DNA from: Granulosicoccus sp.
GTDB taxonomy: Bacteria > Pseudomonadota > Gammaproteobacteria > Granulosicoccales > Granulosicoccaceae
DNA: 64,000 nucleotides
Reading direction: 5' to 3'
Assembly: GCA_023301795.1 (NCBI GenBank)
Contig: JALZVU010000004.1
Span: forward strand, 29,791-93,790
The notes beneath the pieces are model-generated. The model searched no databases. It saw only the letters and a list, made by a program, of their open reading frames with translations, and had not been told where the DNA came from. Numbering within the stretch: position 1 is the first letter of the stretch; each line of letters opens with the position of its first letter. The translations under genes were made by a program, and so were the position numbers. Positions 1 to 9,297 of the stretch are shown piece by piece.

Positions 1-768
1 GCACTGATTGAGCAAATAGAGTGGCTGTTCGACAATGCGTCTGGCAATAGAGAAATACCCGTGGGGATAGCCATACCGGGTATCGTAGATCCTCATTCAG
101 GCATGGTGTTCACAGCAAACATACCAGCATCCAATCATAACATCGGCGATGACCTGGCCGCACGGCTGAAGCGCCATTTCGTTGTGGTTAACGACGGCAT
201 GGCCTTTGCCGTTTCCGAAGCCAGGCAAGGTGCAGCCCAAGGCTATAGAAGTGTCATGAGCCTGATCCTGGGGACCGGCGTTGGCGGCGGCTTTTGTATG
301 GATGGAGAGCTCACTCACCGGCACGGCAATCTGGCCGTAGAGGTGGGGCACATCGCCTTACCCGCCAGCGCGATAGCCAGACACGAACTCCCCCTATGGC
401 GTTGCGGGTGCGGACGCATGGCGTGTATGGAAACCTGCATCTCAGGTACTGGTCTGAGTAATATCGCCGAATTCAAATTAGGCACGCGGCTAGCCGCTGA
501 GCAATTGATCGGTGACGAACATGCACTGGTACTGGATATCTGGTCCGATATTGCAGGCGAATGCCTACTAACCATACAGCTGGTTCTGGATCCTGATTGC
601 ATTGTGATCGGTGGAGGCTTGTCAAAGCTTCATAACGTGACACAACGCTTGAGCGATGCACTGAAACATCACGCACTCAGTAAGACTGGCATTCCTGATA
701 TTGTGATAGCCCAACACGGAGACAGCTCAGGGGCACGCGGAGCTGCTCTTCTGGCGATCAAGCAATAA
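1..768 (+). CDS. ROK-family sugar kinase, 5'-truncated by the window edge (probable N-acetylglucosamine kinase)
   Basis: The frame is open from base 1, so the listed ORF start at 61 is internal and the N-terminal ATP-binding part lies outside the window. The visible 255 residues carry the ROK hallmarks: an AIPGIVD strand, the catalytic-region VVNDGMAFA, the phosphate-binding LGTGVGGGF and the zinc-knuckle CGCGRMACME. ROK kinases phosphorylate hexoses or amino sugars in the cytoplasm. The next gene, 24 bp downstream on the same strand, is nagA, so N-acetylglucosamine or N-acetylmannosamine is the likeliest substrate. That assignment is inference from context. The family assignment is firm, but ROK repressors with an N-terminal HTH cannot be excluded from the visible part alone. 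Confidence 0.85.
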   Translation, partial: ALIEQIEWLFDNASGNREIPVGIAIPGIVDPHSGMVFTANIPASNHNIGDDLAARLKRHFVVVNDGMAFAVSEARQGAAQGYRSVMSLILGTGVGGGFCMDGELTHRHGNLAVEVGHIALPASAIARHELPLWRCGCGRMACMETCISGTGLSNIAEFKLGTRLAAEQLIGDEHALVLDIWSDIAGECLLTIQLVLDPDCIVIGGGLSKLHNVTQRLSDALKHHALSKTGIPDIVIAQHGDSSGARGAALLAIKQ

Positions 769-792
769 GCTCCCTATCTACTAGACAAGCCC

Positions 793-1884
793 ATGTTAAT
801 ACGCGCTGAACATCTTTGGTGGAATCACCAGCATCACACCGACATGCTGGTTGAGCTACACAATGAGCGCGTCATATCAATACGCACTTTTGACAACAGC
901 ATTGCGGACTTCATAGTCCATCTGATTGCTCCTCTGCTCACTGATCTACAAGTTAATGGCGGTGGGGGCATCCTGGTTAACAACAACCCAACACCATCCG
1001 GACTTCAAGGCGTTGCCGCTGCGCACCGTCAGCTGGGTACTGGCACTATCCTTCCGACAGTTATCACTGACACGTTTGAGGTTATGGAAGCGGCCTGTGA
1101 GGCTGCGTTAAGTGTCATGCACAAGCCTGGAATAGGCGGTTTGCATATCGAGGGGCCGCACTTGGCGGTTGAACGTCGAGGCACCCACCTTGCAAAACAC
1201 ATACGCCCGCTAGACAAGCAAACCGTAGTATTAGTGGAGCGCATGCGTAGTCGCGGCTTGCCTGTGATGATTACACTGGCACCGGAACATGCAGAGCTGG
1301 ACTTGCTGCAACGCCTTGCACATAGCGGTGCAGTTGTCTCCGGCGGTCATTCGGCAGCCACCCTTACGCAAACACAACTTGCGCTGGACAACGGCCTATC
1401 CTGTTTTACGCACTTGTACAACGCCATGCCACCCATGTCTTCAAGAGTTCCCGGGATCCTTGGCGCTGCATTGGATTCCCACGCTCATGCGGGGATCATT
1501 GTCGACGGCATTCACGTCTCTTGGGAAATGGTACGCATAGCGCTACGAGCGCGCCCCTCTAAAAATTTGTGCTTCGCTGTATCTGATGCCATGGCAACCG
1601 TCGGCGGTCCTGATCATTTCACCTTGTACGGACAGGATATCCGCGTACAAGATGGTGCCCTGATTAACGCGGAAGGCGCACTGGCAGGTGCGCATATAGA
1701 TCTGCTAACCAGCCTGTGCAATCTTGTACATTCAGTGGCATTACCCTACTCCGAAGCACTCCCAATGGTCACAGATATACCGCGCTCACTGATGAAGCTG
1801 CCGCCCGCCTTTGTTGATGTCGGAACACCATTGAGCGATCTCTTGATTATCGATGATGCCTTCAAGATCGTTACCATTCACTGA
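793..1884 (+). CDS. nagA: N-acetylglucosamine-6-phosphate deacetylase
   Basis: This 363-residue cytoplasmic amidohydrolase would remove acetate from GlcNAc-6-P to give glucosamine-6-P. The amidohydrolase motifs appear in the expected order: LQVNGGGG near the N-terminus, the metal-ligand HIEGPHL (about residue 118), GGHSAAT (about 185), THLYNAMPP (about 207), DGIHVS and the catalytic-Asp VSDAM (about 263). Length is normal for the family. It follows the ROK kinase directly and both probably form one transcript for amino-sugar catabolism. The upstream ribosome-binding site is weak. NagB (deaminase) is not in the window. Confidence 0.93.
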   Translation: MLIRAEHLWWNHQHHTDMLVELHNERVISIRTFDNSIADFIVHLIAPLLTDLQVNGGGGILVNNNPTPSGLQGVAAAHRQLGTGTILPTVITDTFEVMEAACEAALSVMHKPGIGGLHIEGPHLAVERRGTHLAKHIRPLDKQTVVLVERMRSRGLPVMITLAPEHAELDLLQRLAHSGAVVSGGHSAATLTQTQLALDNGLSCFTHLYNAMPPMSSRVPGILGAALDSHAHAGIIVDGIHVSWEMVRIALRARPSKNLCFAVSDAMATVGGPDHFTLYGQDIRVQDGALINAEGALAGAHIDLLTSLCNLVHSVALPYSEALPMVTDIPRSLMKLPPAFVDVGTPLSDLLIIDDAFKIVTIH

Positions 1885-2098
1885 ATAGCATTCGCTGGCG
1901 GTGGCACAGCCGAATGGGCGATCGGATAGTGGCAGGCTCCCGAGAATGAGAATGCAAAGCCTGCCAATGCTCGATACAGGAACCATAGTGAGCGTCACTT
2001 TGCCACGCAATATCGCCAGCAACGACAAGAGTTGAAAAGGATACTAAACCTAGGTATCTTGCCTCAGCGCCAAGCTTTTGCTACTGAGTCAAGTCACT

Positions 2099-2743
2099 AT
2101 GCCATCCTACGACAGCCTGATAAATGCATTTATAACCCTGTTCGTCACGATTGACCCCATTGGTAATGCACCGTTATTTCTGGGTTTGACAGTAGGCCTG
2201 TCAGCGGCAGCCAGGCGCTCGATTGCCATTCGTGGCTCTATTATCTCTTTCGGCATTCTCACGCTGTTTGCGATTACAGGTATGGCTATCCTCGATGCCA
2301 TTGGTATTACCATGAGCGCGTTCAGGATTGCCGGTGGATTGCTACTGTTCGTCACAGCCTTTGAGATGATCTATGGGCAACGACAAGAGCGCCGCGAAGA
2401 GACAACAAATGTGGCGGTATCAGAACATATTGCCAATCTGGCGGTATTTCCTTTAGCTATTCCTTTGATAGCAGGTCCCGGAGCCATATCTGCAACCATA
2501 CTGCTTGCATCAGAATTGTCTGCTGATCCGGCAAGCAACAGCTACGCAACCACCGCAGCGCTCGTAGGCATCATCGCTATCCTGATGCTCTTCACCGCAG
2601 TCGTCCTTATCGCTGCCGAAGCATTGGACAAATACATAGGTGTTACTGGCAAACTGGTACTAACCCGCTTACTCGGTGTGCTGCTGGCGGCTCTGTCGGT
2701 GCAGTACATTGCTGATGGTGTAATGGCATTTTCAATGTCATGA
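2099..2743 (+). CDS. MarC-family integral membrane protein
   Basis: This 214-residue protein is almost entirely hydrophobic, with about six membrane segments. It matches the MarC/UPF0056 family through FVTIDPIGNAPLF near the N-terminus and FPLAIPLIAGPGAIS in the middle. The family is annotated as a putative transporter or antibiotic-resistance-related protein, but its substrate is not established. I chose the ATG at 2099, which starts MPSYDSLINAF, over the TTG at 2078 because family members begin just before the first membrane helix. A 214-bp spacer separates it from nagA, so a separate promoter is likely. Confidence 0.85.
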   Translation: MPSYDSLINAFITLFVTIDPIGNAPLFLGLTVGLSAAARRSIAIRGSIISFGILTLFAITGMAILDAIGITMSAFRIAGGLLLFVTAFEMIYGQRQERREETTNVAVSEHIANLAVFPLAIPLIAGPGAISATILLASELSADPASNSYATTAALVGIIAILMLFTAVVLIAAEALDKYIGVTGKLVLTRLLGVLLAALSVQYIADGVMAFSMS

Positions 2744-2787
2744 AACGCACAGATTAATAAGGTCGACCAATCAAAGTAGCCACACGA

Positions 2788-3834
2788 GTGCATTACAACC
2801 CACAGACGCTCAAACAAAACACCTCGGCCATCCTCGTTGCCTCAGCGGGTGCAGGTGTGGCAATACTGATCGGTTTCCCAGCACCCTGGCTAACAGGCTC
2901 AGCCATTGCGGTAACGTGTGCCAGCATCATGGGGATGCGCGCCGACATTCATCCTTGGTTGCGCAATATGGCGTTTGTGCTCATTGGCATTGCCATGGGC
3001 AGCACCATCACTCCCGAGGTGTTTGCTGCAGCGGCAACCTGGTGGGCAAGCTTTGCGCTGTTGGCAGGCTCACTTGTCATCATGCTCTGGCTTTGTCCGC
3101 TGCTACTCATACGTTACTGGCAATTTGACAGGACCACAGCGTTTTTGTCTTCCTCACCCGGACATTTGAGTTTCATTCTCGGTTTGTCTGCAAATTCAGG
3201 CGCAAACTTGCCGGCGGTAAGCGTGATACAAAGTATCCGTGTGCTTATGCTGACACTGGTCATCCCACTGATTGTTACCTTGCTCGGCTATGAACCTGCC
3301 AGCCTGCCAGGCGTAGAGCATGCGATGCCGGTACAGCAGTTCATGGGCACTCTAAGTGTGGCGATAGTTTTATCCTGGATTGCTAGCCGTTATAGCTTGC
3401 CTACCGCCTACTTACTCTGCGGTATGTTCGTCGCGGGCGTATCACAGGTCACAGGCATAGCATCGGGCGGCCTACATCCTATCGTGTCCATGCTGGCCAT
3501 TATCGTTATGGGCGCGATCCTTGGCACGCGCTTTTCTGGCGTAGCAGTATCTGACCTACTGCGCGCCTTGTCTGCCGGATTGTTCGTCACCACTGTTGTG
3601 CTACTTATAACGGCCGTAGCTGCACTACTGTTTTCCCATTTGAGTGGCCTGCCCGTGGCACAGCTGCTTATTGCGTTCGCACCCGGTGGCGTCGAAGCCA
3701 TGGCAGCACTGGCGCTCATGCTGGACGCAGACCCAGCGTTTGTTGCAGCACACCACGCGTGGCGGTTGGTCGTATTATCGGTGATAGTGCCGATATGGAT
3801 GATTGCTCACTCCTTGCGCGCCCCATCGGACTGA
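2788..3834 (+). CDS. AbrB-family membrane protein (duplicated AbrB domain)
   Basis: This 348-residue protein has roughly ten hydrophobic segments arranged as two similar halves. Each half has the AbrB-duplication pattern: PAPWLTGSA and RNMAFVLIGIAMGSTIT in the first, FAPGGVEAMAAL in the second. The family (often labelled 'ammonia monooxygenase-like' or AidA/AbrB transporters) has no settled function. The start is a GTG. Its 3' end overlaps the convergent cutC by 28 bp. It follows marC after 44 bp and may be cotranscribed with it. Confidence 0.8.
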   Translation: MHYNPQTLKQNTSAILVASAGAGVAILIGFPAPWLTGSAIAVTCASIMGMRADIHPWLRNMAFVLIGIAMGSTITPEVFAAAATWWASFALLAGSLVIMLWLCPLLLIRYWQFDRTTAFLSSSPGHLSFILGLSANSGANLPAVSVIQSIRVLMLTLVIPLIVTLLGYEPASLPGVEHAMPVQQFMGTLSVAIVLSWIASRYSLPTAYLLCGMFVAGVSQVTGIASGGLHPIVSMLAIIVMGAILGTRFSGVAVSDLLRALSAGLFVTTVVLLITAVAALLFSHLSGLPVAQLLIAFAPGGVEAMAALALMLDADPAFVAAHHAWRLVVLSVIVPIWMIAHSLRAPSD

Positions 3835-4559
3835 ATCTTCCCCAGCCCCTGAATAGCGTTTTTAAACTGCATCACCCGCCTTTGCTCAGTGTCCGATCTG
3901 ATCCCTATTCCAATTAATGAACAATCACGTTGAGCTAAAATCTGTGTACTGCATGAGGCGTGTATCGCATCCACACCGATATCCATAAGGGCCGGTATCG
4001 CCTCAAGCGTGACGCCCCCACCTGCCATAATCTGTATGCGTCCGGCAGCCTGATGCACAAGACTTGATAATAGCGTTAGTCCATCAGGTACGTTGCTGGC
4101 CTGACCAGAGGTGAGAATGCGCGTAAAGCCTAAGTCAACGGCTATCTCCAATGCCTCACTAACATCTGCCGTTAAATCAAACGCCCGATGCAACGTCTTA
4201 TCCAAATCGCCAGCTGACGCCGACAAGGTTTGTAGCGCATCTGTATCCAAAGAGTTGTCCGACCGCAAAGCCCCCAGAACAACACCTTCAAGCCCTGCCG
4301 TTTTTACCGCGTCTATATCCGCCAGCATTACATCAATGTCATCGGGCGTATAGACAAAGTCACCCGGGCGCGGCCGAATCATCACGTGGCTTTGTTTAAA
4401 CATTCGCGCACTTGAATAAAGTAGGCCCGCGCTCGGTGTCAGCCCGCCCAGTGCTAGCGCTGCACACAGCTCTATTCTGTCTGCACCACCTGCGATAGCA
4501 GCATGTAAACCCTGAGCACTGTCCACGCAGACTTCGAACATCACTTTCTTATTGTTCAT
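3807..4559 (-). CDS. cutC: CutC family protein
   Basis: This is a 250-residue cytoplasmic TIM-barrel protein. The CutC signatures are FEVCVDSAQG at the N-terminus, GADRIELC, MIRPRPGDF, ILTSGQASN and the GGGVTLE strand. CutC was first linked to copper tolerance in E. coli, but its biochemical role remains unclear. The listed ORF begins at a TTG at 4586. The ATG at 4559 (MNNKKVMFEV) or the ATG six codons later fits the family better. The gene is divergent from the TPP-riboswitch operon, with only about 55 bp between this start and the riboswitch. Its 3' end overlaps the convergent AbrB-like gene. Confidence 0.85.
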   Translation of the reverse strand: MNNKKVMFEVCVDSAQGLHAAIAGGADRIELCAALALGGLTPSAGLLYSSARMFKQSHVMIRPRPGDFVYTPDDIDVMLADIDAVKTAGLEGVVLGALRSDNSLDTDALQTLSASAGDLDKTLHRAFDLTADVSEALEIAVDLGFTRILTSGQASNVPDGLTLLSSLVHQAAGRIQIMAGGGVTLEAIPALMDIGVDAIHASCSTQILAQRDCSLIGIGIRSDTEQRRVMQFKNAIQGLGKIQSDGARKE

Positions 4560-4614
4560 ATCAACAAAGTGTAGTGCAACGCGCAAATTCTATGTGCTAT
4601 CCTGCAAACCACTT

Positions 4615-4718
4615 GACGGGGTGCTGAATCACTGGTGAAAACCGGGTGTTCGGCTGAGATGCTGCAGCAGACTGCGCGATCCCGATGAACCTGATGCGGG
4701 TAATGCCGACGAAGGGAT
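4615..4718 (+). promoter_or_regulatory. TPP (THI-box) riboswitch
   Basis: The conserved thiamin-pyrophosphate aptamer pieces occur in order: GGGGTGCTGAA, then GGCTGAGATGCTG, then CGATGAACCTGATGCGGGTAATGCC, then GACGAAGGGA. P1 arms would be around 4617-4623 and 4711-4717. It lies just upstream of thiD and would repress the thi operon when TPP is abundant. The 86 bp between aptamer and start codon holds no strong terminator with a U-tract. A TCTTC element (about 4759) could pair with the GGAAGA ribosome-binding region (4794), which points to translational control. That mechanism is inference. Confidence 0.93.
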
Positions 4719-4804
4719 TCAAGCGCTGCGGGTCAGTTCGAGATCCCCCCTTAAATCCTCTTCTTTGTAGCACTGCCTGTTATCTGCCAACGCGGAAGAT
4801 GTGC

Positions 4805-5686
4805 ATGTCAAAAGAAGTGAGTTCTGGAATCATCAACGGCAATATCGGCAGCCATGCTGGCGACAATAGTGCTCACCGTACACCCATTGCACTGACCATT
4901 GCAGGATCTGACTCAGGCGGTGGCGCAGGCATTCAGGCCGATTTGAAAACGTTCAGTGCATTAGGTGTGTATGGCGCAAGCGTAATCACAGCGCTCACTG
5001 CCCAGAACACGCAAAGCGTTGCGGCTATTCATGATGTACCGGCTGATTTTGTCGCACAACAGATGGTAGCGGTACTCAACGATCTGGATGTATGCGCTAT
5101 AAAAATCGGCATGCTTTCAAGCGTTAGTATCATCAAGAGCGTTAGCAAAGTACTCACTGAATTTCCGCACATTCCGGTTGTACTGGATCCCGTCATGATT
5201 GCAAAAAGTGGCGACTCCCTGTTACAGCCAGACGCTGTGGATGCCTTACTGGAATATCTATGCGAACGGGCCAGTGTCATCACACCCAATATCCCAGAGG
5301 CTGCGCGCCTGCTGGGTGCAGATGAAGCCAATACACTGGAACAAATGCAGGAGCAAGCGCGCACATTGAGCCAGATGGCCACGTGTTCTGTCCTACTCAA
5401 AGGTGGCCACCTGGACGCTGCCCACAGCACAGACCTTCTATATATAAACGGCGAATCACACCGTTTTGAATTTGAACGCATCAGTACTCAAAACACACAC
5501 GGTACCGGTTGTACGCTCTCTTCTGCTATCGCTGCAGGGCTTGCAAAAGGTCTGGATATTGAAACTGCCATTGAGCACGCAACCCTCTATGTGCATGCTG
5601 CAATTTCAGCTGCTGACTCCCTGCACATAGGACGTGGGCACGGTCCAGTACATCACTTTCACGCCTTGTGGAACAAAAGCTGTTAA
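4805..5686 (+). CDS. thiD: Hydroxymethylpyrimidine/phosphomethylpyrimidine kinase
   Basis: ThiD phosphorylates HMP to HMP-P and then HMP-PP, the pyrimidine half of thiamin. Ribokinase-fold motifs are present: TIAGSDSGGGAGIQAD at the N-terminus, VVLDPVMIAKSG in the middle, and the anion-hole HGTGCTLSSAIAAGLA near the C-terminus. The ORF track starts at 4685, inside the riboswitch. The ATG at 4805 is preferred because GGAAG lies six bases upstream and the product (293 aa) is then close to family length, with about 20 extra N-terminal residues. The stop codon overlaps the next start as TAATG. Confidence 0.93.
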   Translation: MSKEVSSGIINGNIGSHAGDNSAHRTPIALTIAGSDSGGGAGIQADLKTFSALGVYGASVITALTAQNTQSVAAIHDVPADFVAQQMVAVLNDLDVCAIKIGMLSSVSIIKSVSKVLTEFPHIPVVLDPVMIAKSGDSLLQPDAVDALLEYLCERASVITPNIPEAARLLGADEANTLEQMQEQARTLSQMATCSVLLKGGHLDAAHSTDLLYINGESHRFEFERISTQNTHGTGCTLSSAIAAGLAKGLDIETAIEHATLYVHAAISAADSLHIGRGHGPVHHFHALWNKSC

Positions 5687-6444
5687 TGAGGTCTGCCATC
5701 ACGCTTGAGTCGGTAGATCTGACGCACTCACAGCACCGTGTTTTCAAAGACCTTTCAATGAATTTCGAGAAAGGTCTATGGCACAGCGTGTTGGGCCGTA
5801 GTGGCGTTGGTAAAACATCCTTGCTACGGCTCATAGCCGGCTTGCAAAAACCCGATGCTGGAGAAATACGGTTCGACAACAATGCAAGCCTGAAATCACA
5901 AGTTGCCTATGTACCGCAAGACGACAGTCTTTTGCCCTGGCTAAGCATCGTTGACAACGTACAGCTTGGACCGCGCCTGCGTGGAGAGGCTACTTCAGCA
6001 ACCCGCGAACGCGCACTCAAATTACTAAAAGATGTAGGCCTGCGAGAATGGCGCGACAACTTGCCAGCAACGCTTTCAGGCGGTATGCGACAGCGAGTCG
6101 CACTGGCTCGTACCCTGCTTGAAAACCCGCCGGTGGTTCTCATGGACGAACCGTTTAGCAGACTGGATGCTATAACCCGACACGAGTTACAAGGTGTAGC
6201 GTTTGAACTGCTGCGCGGACGCACCGTGATTCTGGTAACGCACGATCCGGCAGAGGCGTTGAGACTGTCTCACAAGGTGCATGTACTGCAACCCGGCATC
6301 CCGTCGCGATGCCCCACGCTAGAGCTTGAATCACAGCCCTTACGTGGCATTGAGAGCGACGTGCTTATGCAACAGTTACCCCAATTGTGGAGGCTGCTGG
6401 AGGTACAAGATAGCGATGCAATTGAGGCGAATTCAACATCATGA
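5686..6444 (+). CDS. thiZ: ABC transporter ATP-binding protein for thiamin pyrimidine precursor (ThiZ-type)
   Basis: This 252-residue ATPase is peripheral on the inner membrane. It has a Walker A GRSGVGKTS, Q-loop VPQDDSLLPW, signature LSGGMRQR, Walker B VVLMDEPF and the H-loop in VTHDPAEA. The ATG at 5686 overlaps the thiD stop by one base, so the GTG at 5668 in the track is not needed. It is flanked by a permease and an NMT1/THI5-like binding protein inside a riboswitch-controlled thi operon. It therefore most likely powers uptake of HMP or a formylaminopyrimidine. Substrate is inferred from context. The family is the nitrate/taurine/NMT1 importer branch. Confidence 0.88.
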   Translation: MRSAITLESVDLTHSQHRVFKDLSMNFEKGLWHSVLGRSGVGKTSLLRLIAGLQKPDAGEIRFDNNASLKSQVAYVPQDDSLLPWLSIVDNVQLGPRLRGEATSATRERALKLLKDVGLREWRDNLPATLSGGMRQRVALARTLLENPPVVLMDEPFSRLDAITRHELQGVAFELLRGRTVILVTHDPAEALRLSHKVHVLQPGIPSRCPTLELESQPLRGIESDVLMQQLPQLWRLLEVQDSDAIEANSTS

Positions 6445-7256
6445 ATGCTACAGATGTAAGAATCTCTAAGCCGGTAGACACCAACACTTACCCCTCGTGG
6501 TTATCAGCTATAGCAGCCCTCGTGTGCATGTTGATCCTTTGGCAAGTTATTGTCAGCATCACTCAAGTGCCCGCCTTTATATTGCCGGCACCACTAGCGG
6601 TCGTTACCACCTTCATTTCCAATTTCTCGTTGCTAGCACATCATGCATCCATAACACTCATGGAAATACTGTTCGGACTGCTACTAGGCACCCTGCTTGG
6701 CGTCACCAGTGCTATCACGCTCACGTTATCCACCTCTGCACGGCGTTGGGTTCTGCCACTACTCGTTGTTACTCAATCCCTGCCGGTATTTGCACTCGCT
6801 CCACTGCTCACATTATGGTTTGGCTACGGCATGGGATCAAAAATAGTCATGGCCACGTTGATCATCTACTTTCCAGTGACTGTGGCGACCTTCGACGGGC
6901 TTCGTCATACCAGCCGCGCCATGATAGATCTTGCCCGTACACTGGATGCATCACCAACTGCCACCCTGTTACAAATCCGCCTACCGTCAGCGCTACCGTC
7001 AATCAGCTCTGGTATTCGTGTGGCCACTTCGGTGGCCCCTATAGGCGCGGTGGTGGGTGAATGGGTGGGCTCAAGCCAAGGGCTAGGCTTTGTGATGCTG
7101 CAAGCTAATGGACGCATGCAGACTGATCTGATGTTCGCAGCACTACTCTGTCTTTGCCTGCTGGCCTACACGCTCTATTACCTTGTGAATCTGATGCTTG
7201 ATCTTGCGCTCTATTGGCAGCGTGATTCGCTATCAGCAGCGCGGGACATTCAGTAA
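6441..7256 (+). CDS. thiX: ABC transporter permease for thiamin pyrimidine precursor (ThiX-type)
   Basis: This 271-residue inner-membrane permease has about six hydrophobic segments. A BPD_transp_1 coupling region (DLARTLDASPTATLLQIRLP, then VVGEWVGSSQGLGFVML) docks with the ATPase. Its ATG overlaps the preceding stop as ATGA, indicating translational coupling. It belongs to the same importer family as SsuC/TauC, and its place between thiZ and thiY assigns it to pyrimidine uptake. The alternative ORF at 6497-7060 is an out-of-frame shadow. Confidence 0.88.
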   Translation: MNATDVRISKPVDTNTYPSWLSAIAALVCMLILWQVIVSITQVPAFILPAPLAVVTTFISNFSLLAHHASITLMEILFGLLLGTLLGVTSAITLTLSTSARRWVLPLLVVTQSLPVFALAPLLTLWFGYGMGSKIVMATLIIYFPVTVATFDGLRHTSRAMIDLARTLDASPTATLLQIRLPSALPSISSGIRVATSVAPIGAVVGEWVGSSQGLGFVMLQANGRMQTDLMFAALLCLCLLAYTLYYLVNLMLDLALYWQRDSLSAARDIQ

Positions 7257-7316
7257 AACACTATCGCACTGTTTAATCTCTTAATCCAAACTCACTTACC
7301 GAGACCCCCTCACGCC

Positions 7317-8270
7317 ATGACGCGAATCTCCTTGCTGTTCTGCAGCACTATCCTCGTTAGTACAAGTGTGTTCAGTACAAGCGCCACAGCCGCAGAAAAA
7401 CTCACCGTTTTACTCGACTGGTTTATCAACCCCGATCATGCAGCCATCATTGTTGCCGACGAGCTGGGATACTTCGAGGACAACGGCCTGGACGTTGAGC
7501 TCATCGAACCTGCTGACCCTAGCCTTCCGCCTAAGCTTGTCGCCGCAGGCAAGGCACAAATTGCGGTTAGCTATCAACCTCAGCTCCATGTACAAGTGGC
7601 CGCAGGACTGCCGTTGACGCGCTTTGGAACACTGGTCTCTACGCCATTGAACTCTTTAGTGGTTCTGGATGATGGCCCGATTAAAAACATCGCTGATTTA
7701 AAAGGTCGTAAAGTGGGGTTTTCAGTGGGTGGTTTTGAAGATGCCCTGCTGGGCGCAATGCTCGAACAACACGGCCTGACACTGGACGATGTAGAGCTGG
7801 TAAACGTCAATTTCTCACTCTCCCCCTCTTTAATTACCGGACAGGTAGATGCTGTGATTGGCGCTTATCGAAACTTTGAACTCAATCAGATGGATATCGA
7901 GGGCTACACAGGTCGTGCTTTCTATCCTGAAGAACACGGGGTTCCAGCGTTCGATGAGCTTATCCTGGTTACCAACAACGAACTGCGTGATGCGCCTGAG
8001 CTCAGCGCCTTTATGCGTGCAATTGAAAAGGCTACCATCTATGTGATTAATCATCCCGATGAGGCGTGGGAAGTATTCCGCGATTCAAACGCTGATAATC
8101 TGGACAACGAACTGAACAGACGCGCATGGCGTGACACCTTGCCACGCCTGGCGCTTCGACCAGCAGCTCTGGATAGCAGGCGCTACACGGCCTTCAGTGA
8201 GTTCATGAAATCACAGGGGCTGATTGAGACCATTGCGCCACTGGACAGTTATACGGTTGAACTCCCATAG
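7317..8270 (+). CDS. thiY: NMT1/THI5-like periplasmic binding protein (ThiY-type)
   Basis: This 317-residue protein begins with a Sec signal peptide (hydrophobic LLFCSTILVSTSVF, likely cleavage after SATAA). The mature start LTVLLDWFINPDHAAIIVA is the NMT1/THI5 signature found in proteins that bind the thiamin pyrimidine HMP or its formylamino precursor. A second conserved stretch, NIADLKGRKVGFSVGG, follows. It is the periplasmic receptor for the two preceding genes. A 60-bp gap with a GACCCC-type region precedes the ATG, and no clear internal promoter is seen. Ligand choice between HMP and FAMP is open; no TenA gene is nearby. Confidence 0.88.
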   Translation: MTRISLLFCSTILVSTSVFSTSATAAEKLTVLLDWFINPDHAAIIVADELGYFEDNGLDVELIEPADPSLPPKLVAAGKAQIAVSYQPQLHVQVAAGLPLTRFGTLVSTPLNSLVVLDDGPIKNIADLKGRKVGFSVGGFEDALLGAMLEQHGLTLDDVELVNVNFSLSPSLITGQVDAVIGAYRNFELNQMDIEGYTGRAFYPEEHGVPAFDELILVTNNELRDAPELSAFMRAIEKATIYVINHPDEAWEVFRDSNADNLDNELNRRAWRDTLPRLALRPAALDSRRYTAFSEFMKSQGLIETIAPLDSYTVELP

Positions 8271-8277
8271 CATTGTC

Positions 8278-9297
8278 ATGAACAGCGTGCGCATCGACAT
8301 CATAGGTGCAGGTGTTGCCGGCTTGTGCACGGCCAAACACTTTATCGATCGTGGCTGCCACGTGTCTCTCTATGCCCAGAGCATGGGCATAGATGAAAGC
8401 TGCTGCTCCTGGTGGGCAGGCGGTATGCTGGCGCCTTGGTGTGAGAGCGAAAGTGCTGAGCCTCTGATTACACGATTAGGACAGGAAGGTCTTACATTTT
8501 GGAGTACCCATAGCCCTGAGCTGCGTGCAAACGGGTCTCTGGTGGTGGCTCAGACCAGAGATAGAATTGAACTGGAACAGTTTGCAAAACGCACTACACA
8601 TCATGAGTCTGTCAGTGCCACTGACATCGATAGAATGGAGCCTGATCTTGCCGGTCGTTTCACTCATGGTCTGTATTTTGATCAGGAATCTCATCTTGAT
8701 CCACGAGAGGCATTGCAATCGCTACTGAGTTCTCTGCAAGACAGTACGCTATTTGATTTACATCAGGGCCAGCACTTGGATGCTCACCAACGACAACCCA
8801 CACCCAAAGCTCAATGGCTAATTGATTGCCGTGGCCTGGCTGCCAGCGACGAGCTCACCGACTTGCGTGGCGTGAAAGGTGAAATGTTGATTCTTGAATC
8901 AAAAGACGTCACGCTCAACAGGCCAGTGCGACTATTGCACCCGCGTTATCCGATCTATATCGTGCCGCGTAAGAGTCATCAGTTCATGGTGGGCGCTACC
9001 ATGATTGAAAGCGATGACAAACGTTATGCCAGCGCCCGATCCGTTATGGAATTACTGTCTAGTGCTTACGCACTGCACCCGGCATTTGCAGAAGCAGCCC
9101 TTGTTGAAGTAGGTACCGATGTAAGGCCAGCATTTATGGATAACTTGCCACGTATAAGACGCCGTGGCCGCACAGTGTATGTCAACGGCTTATACCGCCA
9201 TGGCTTTCTGTGTGCGCCAGCACTTGCCAGCCGATGTGTTGCGCTAACACTTGATGGAATAGTCGACAACGAGGTTGTAGATGAAAATACGGATTAA
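8278..9297 (+). CDS. thiO: Glycine oxidase ThiO (FAD-dependent)
   Basis: This 339-residue flavoenzyme of the DAO family would oxidise glycine to dehydroglycine for thiazole formation. The dinucleotide-binding motif IDIIGAGVAGLCTAKHF is at residues 5-21. The DAO C-terminal pattern VGTDVRPAFMDNLPRI and YVNGLYRHGFLCAP binds FAD and substrate. The ATG at 8278, 7 bp after thiY, is preferred to the ORF-track GTG at 8224 because the Rossmann motif then sits near the N-terminus. Its 3' end overlaps thiS by 17 bp. ThiH is not in the window, so this is presumably the aerobic route. Confidence 0.9.
   Translation: MNSVRIDIIGAGVAGLCTAKHFIDRGCHVSLYAQSMGIDESCCSWWAGGMLAPWCESESAEPLITRLGQEGLTFWSTHSPELRANGSLVVAQTRDRIELEQFAKRTTHHESVSATDIDRMEPDLAGRFTHGLYFDQESHLDPREALQSLLSSLQDSTLFDLHQGQHLDAHQRQPTPKAQWLIDCRGLAASDELTDLRGVKGEMLILESKDVTLNRPVRLLHPRYPIYIVPRKSHQFMVGATMIESDDKRYASARSVMELLSSAYALHPAFAEAALVEVGTDVRPAFMDNLPRIRRRGRTVYVNGLYRHGFLCAPALASRCVALTLDGIVDNEVVDENTD

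Noticed and set aside
3807-3834. Overlap of convergent AbrB-like and cutC genes as a sign of error
   Set aside because: A 28-bp 3' overlap of convergent genes is common and both C-termini look normal.
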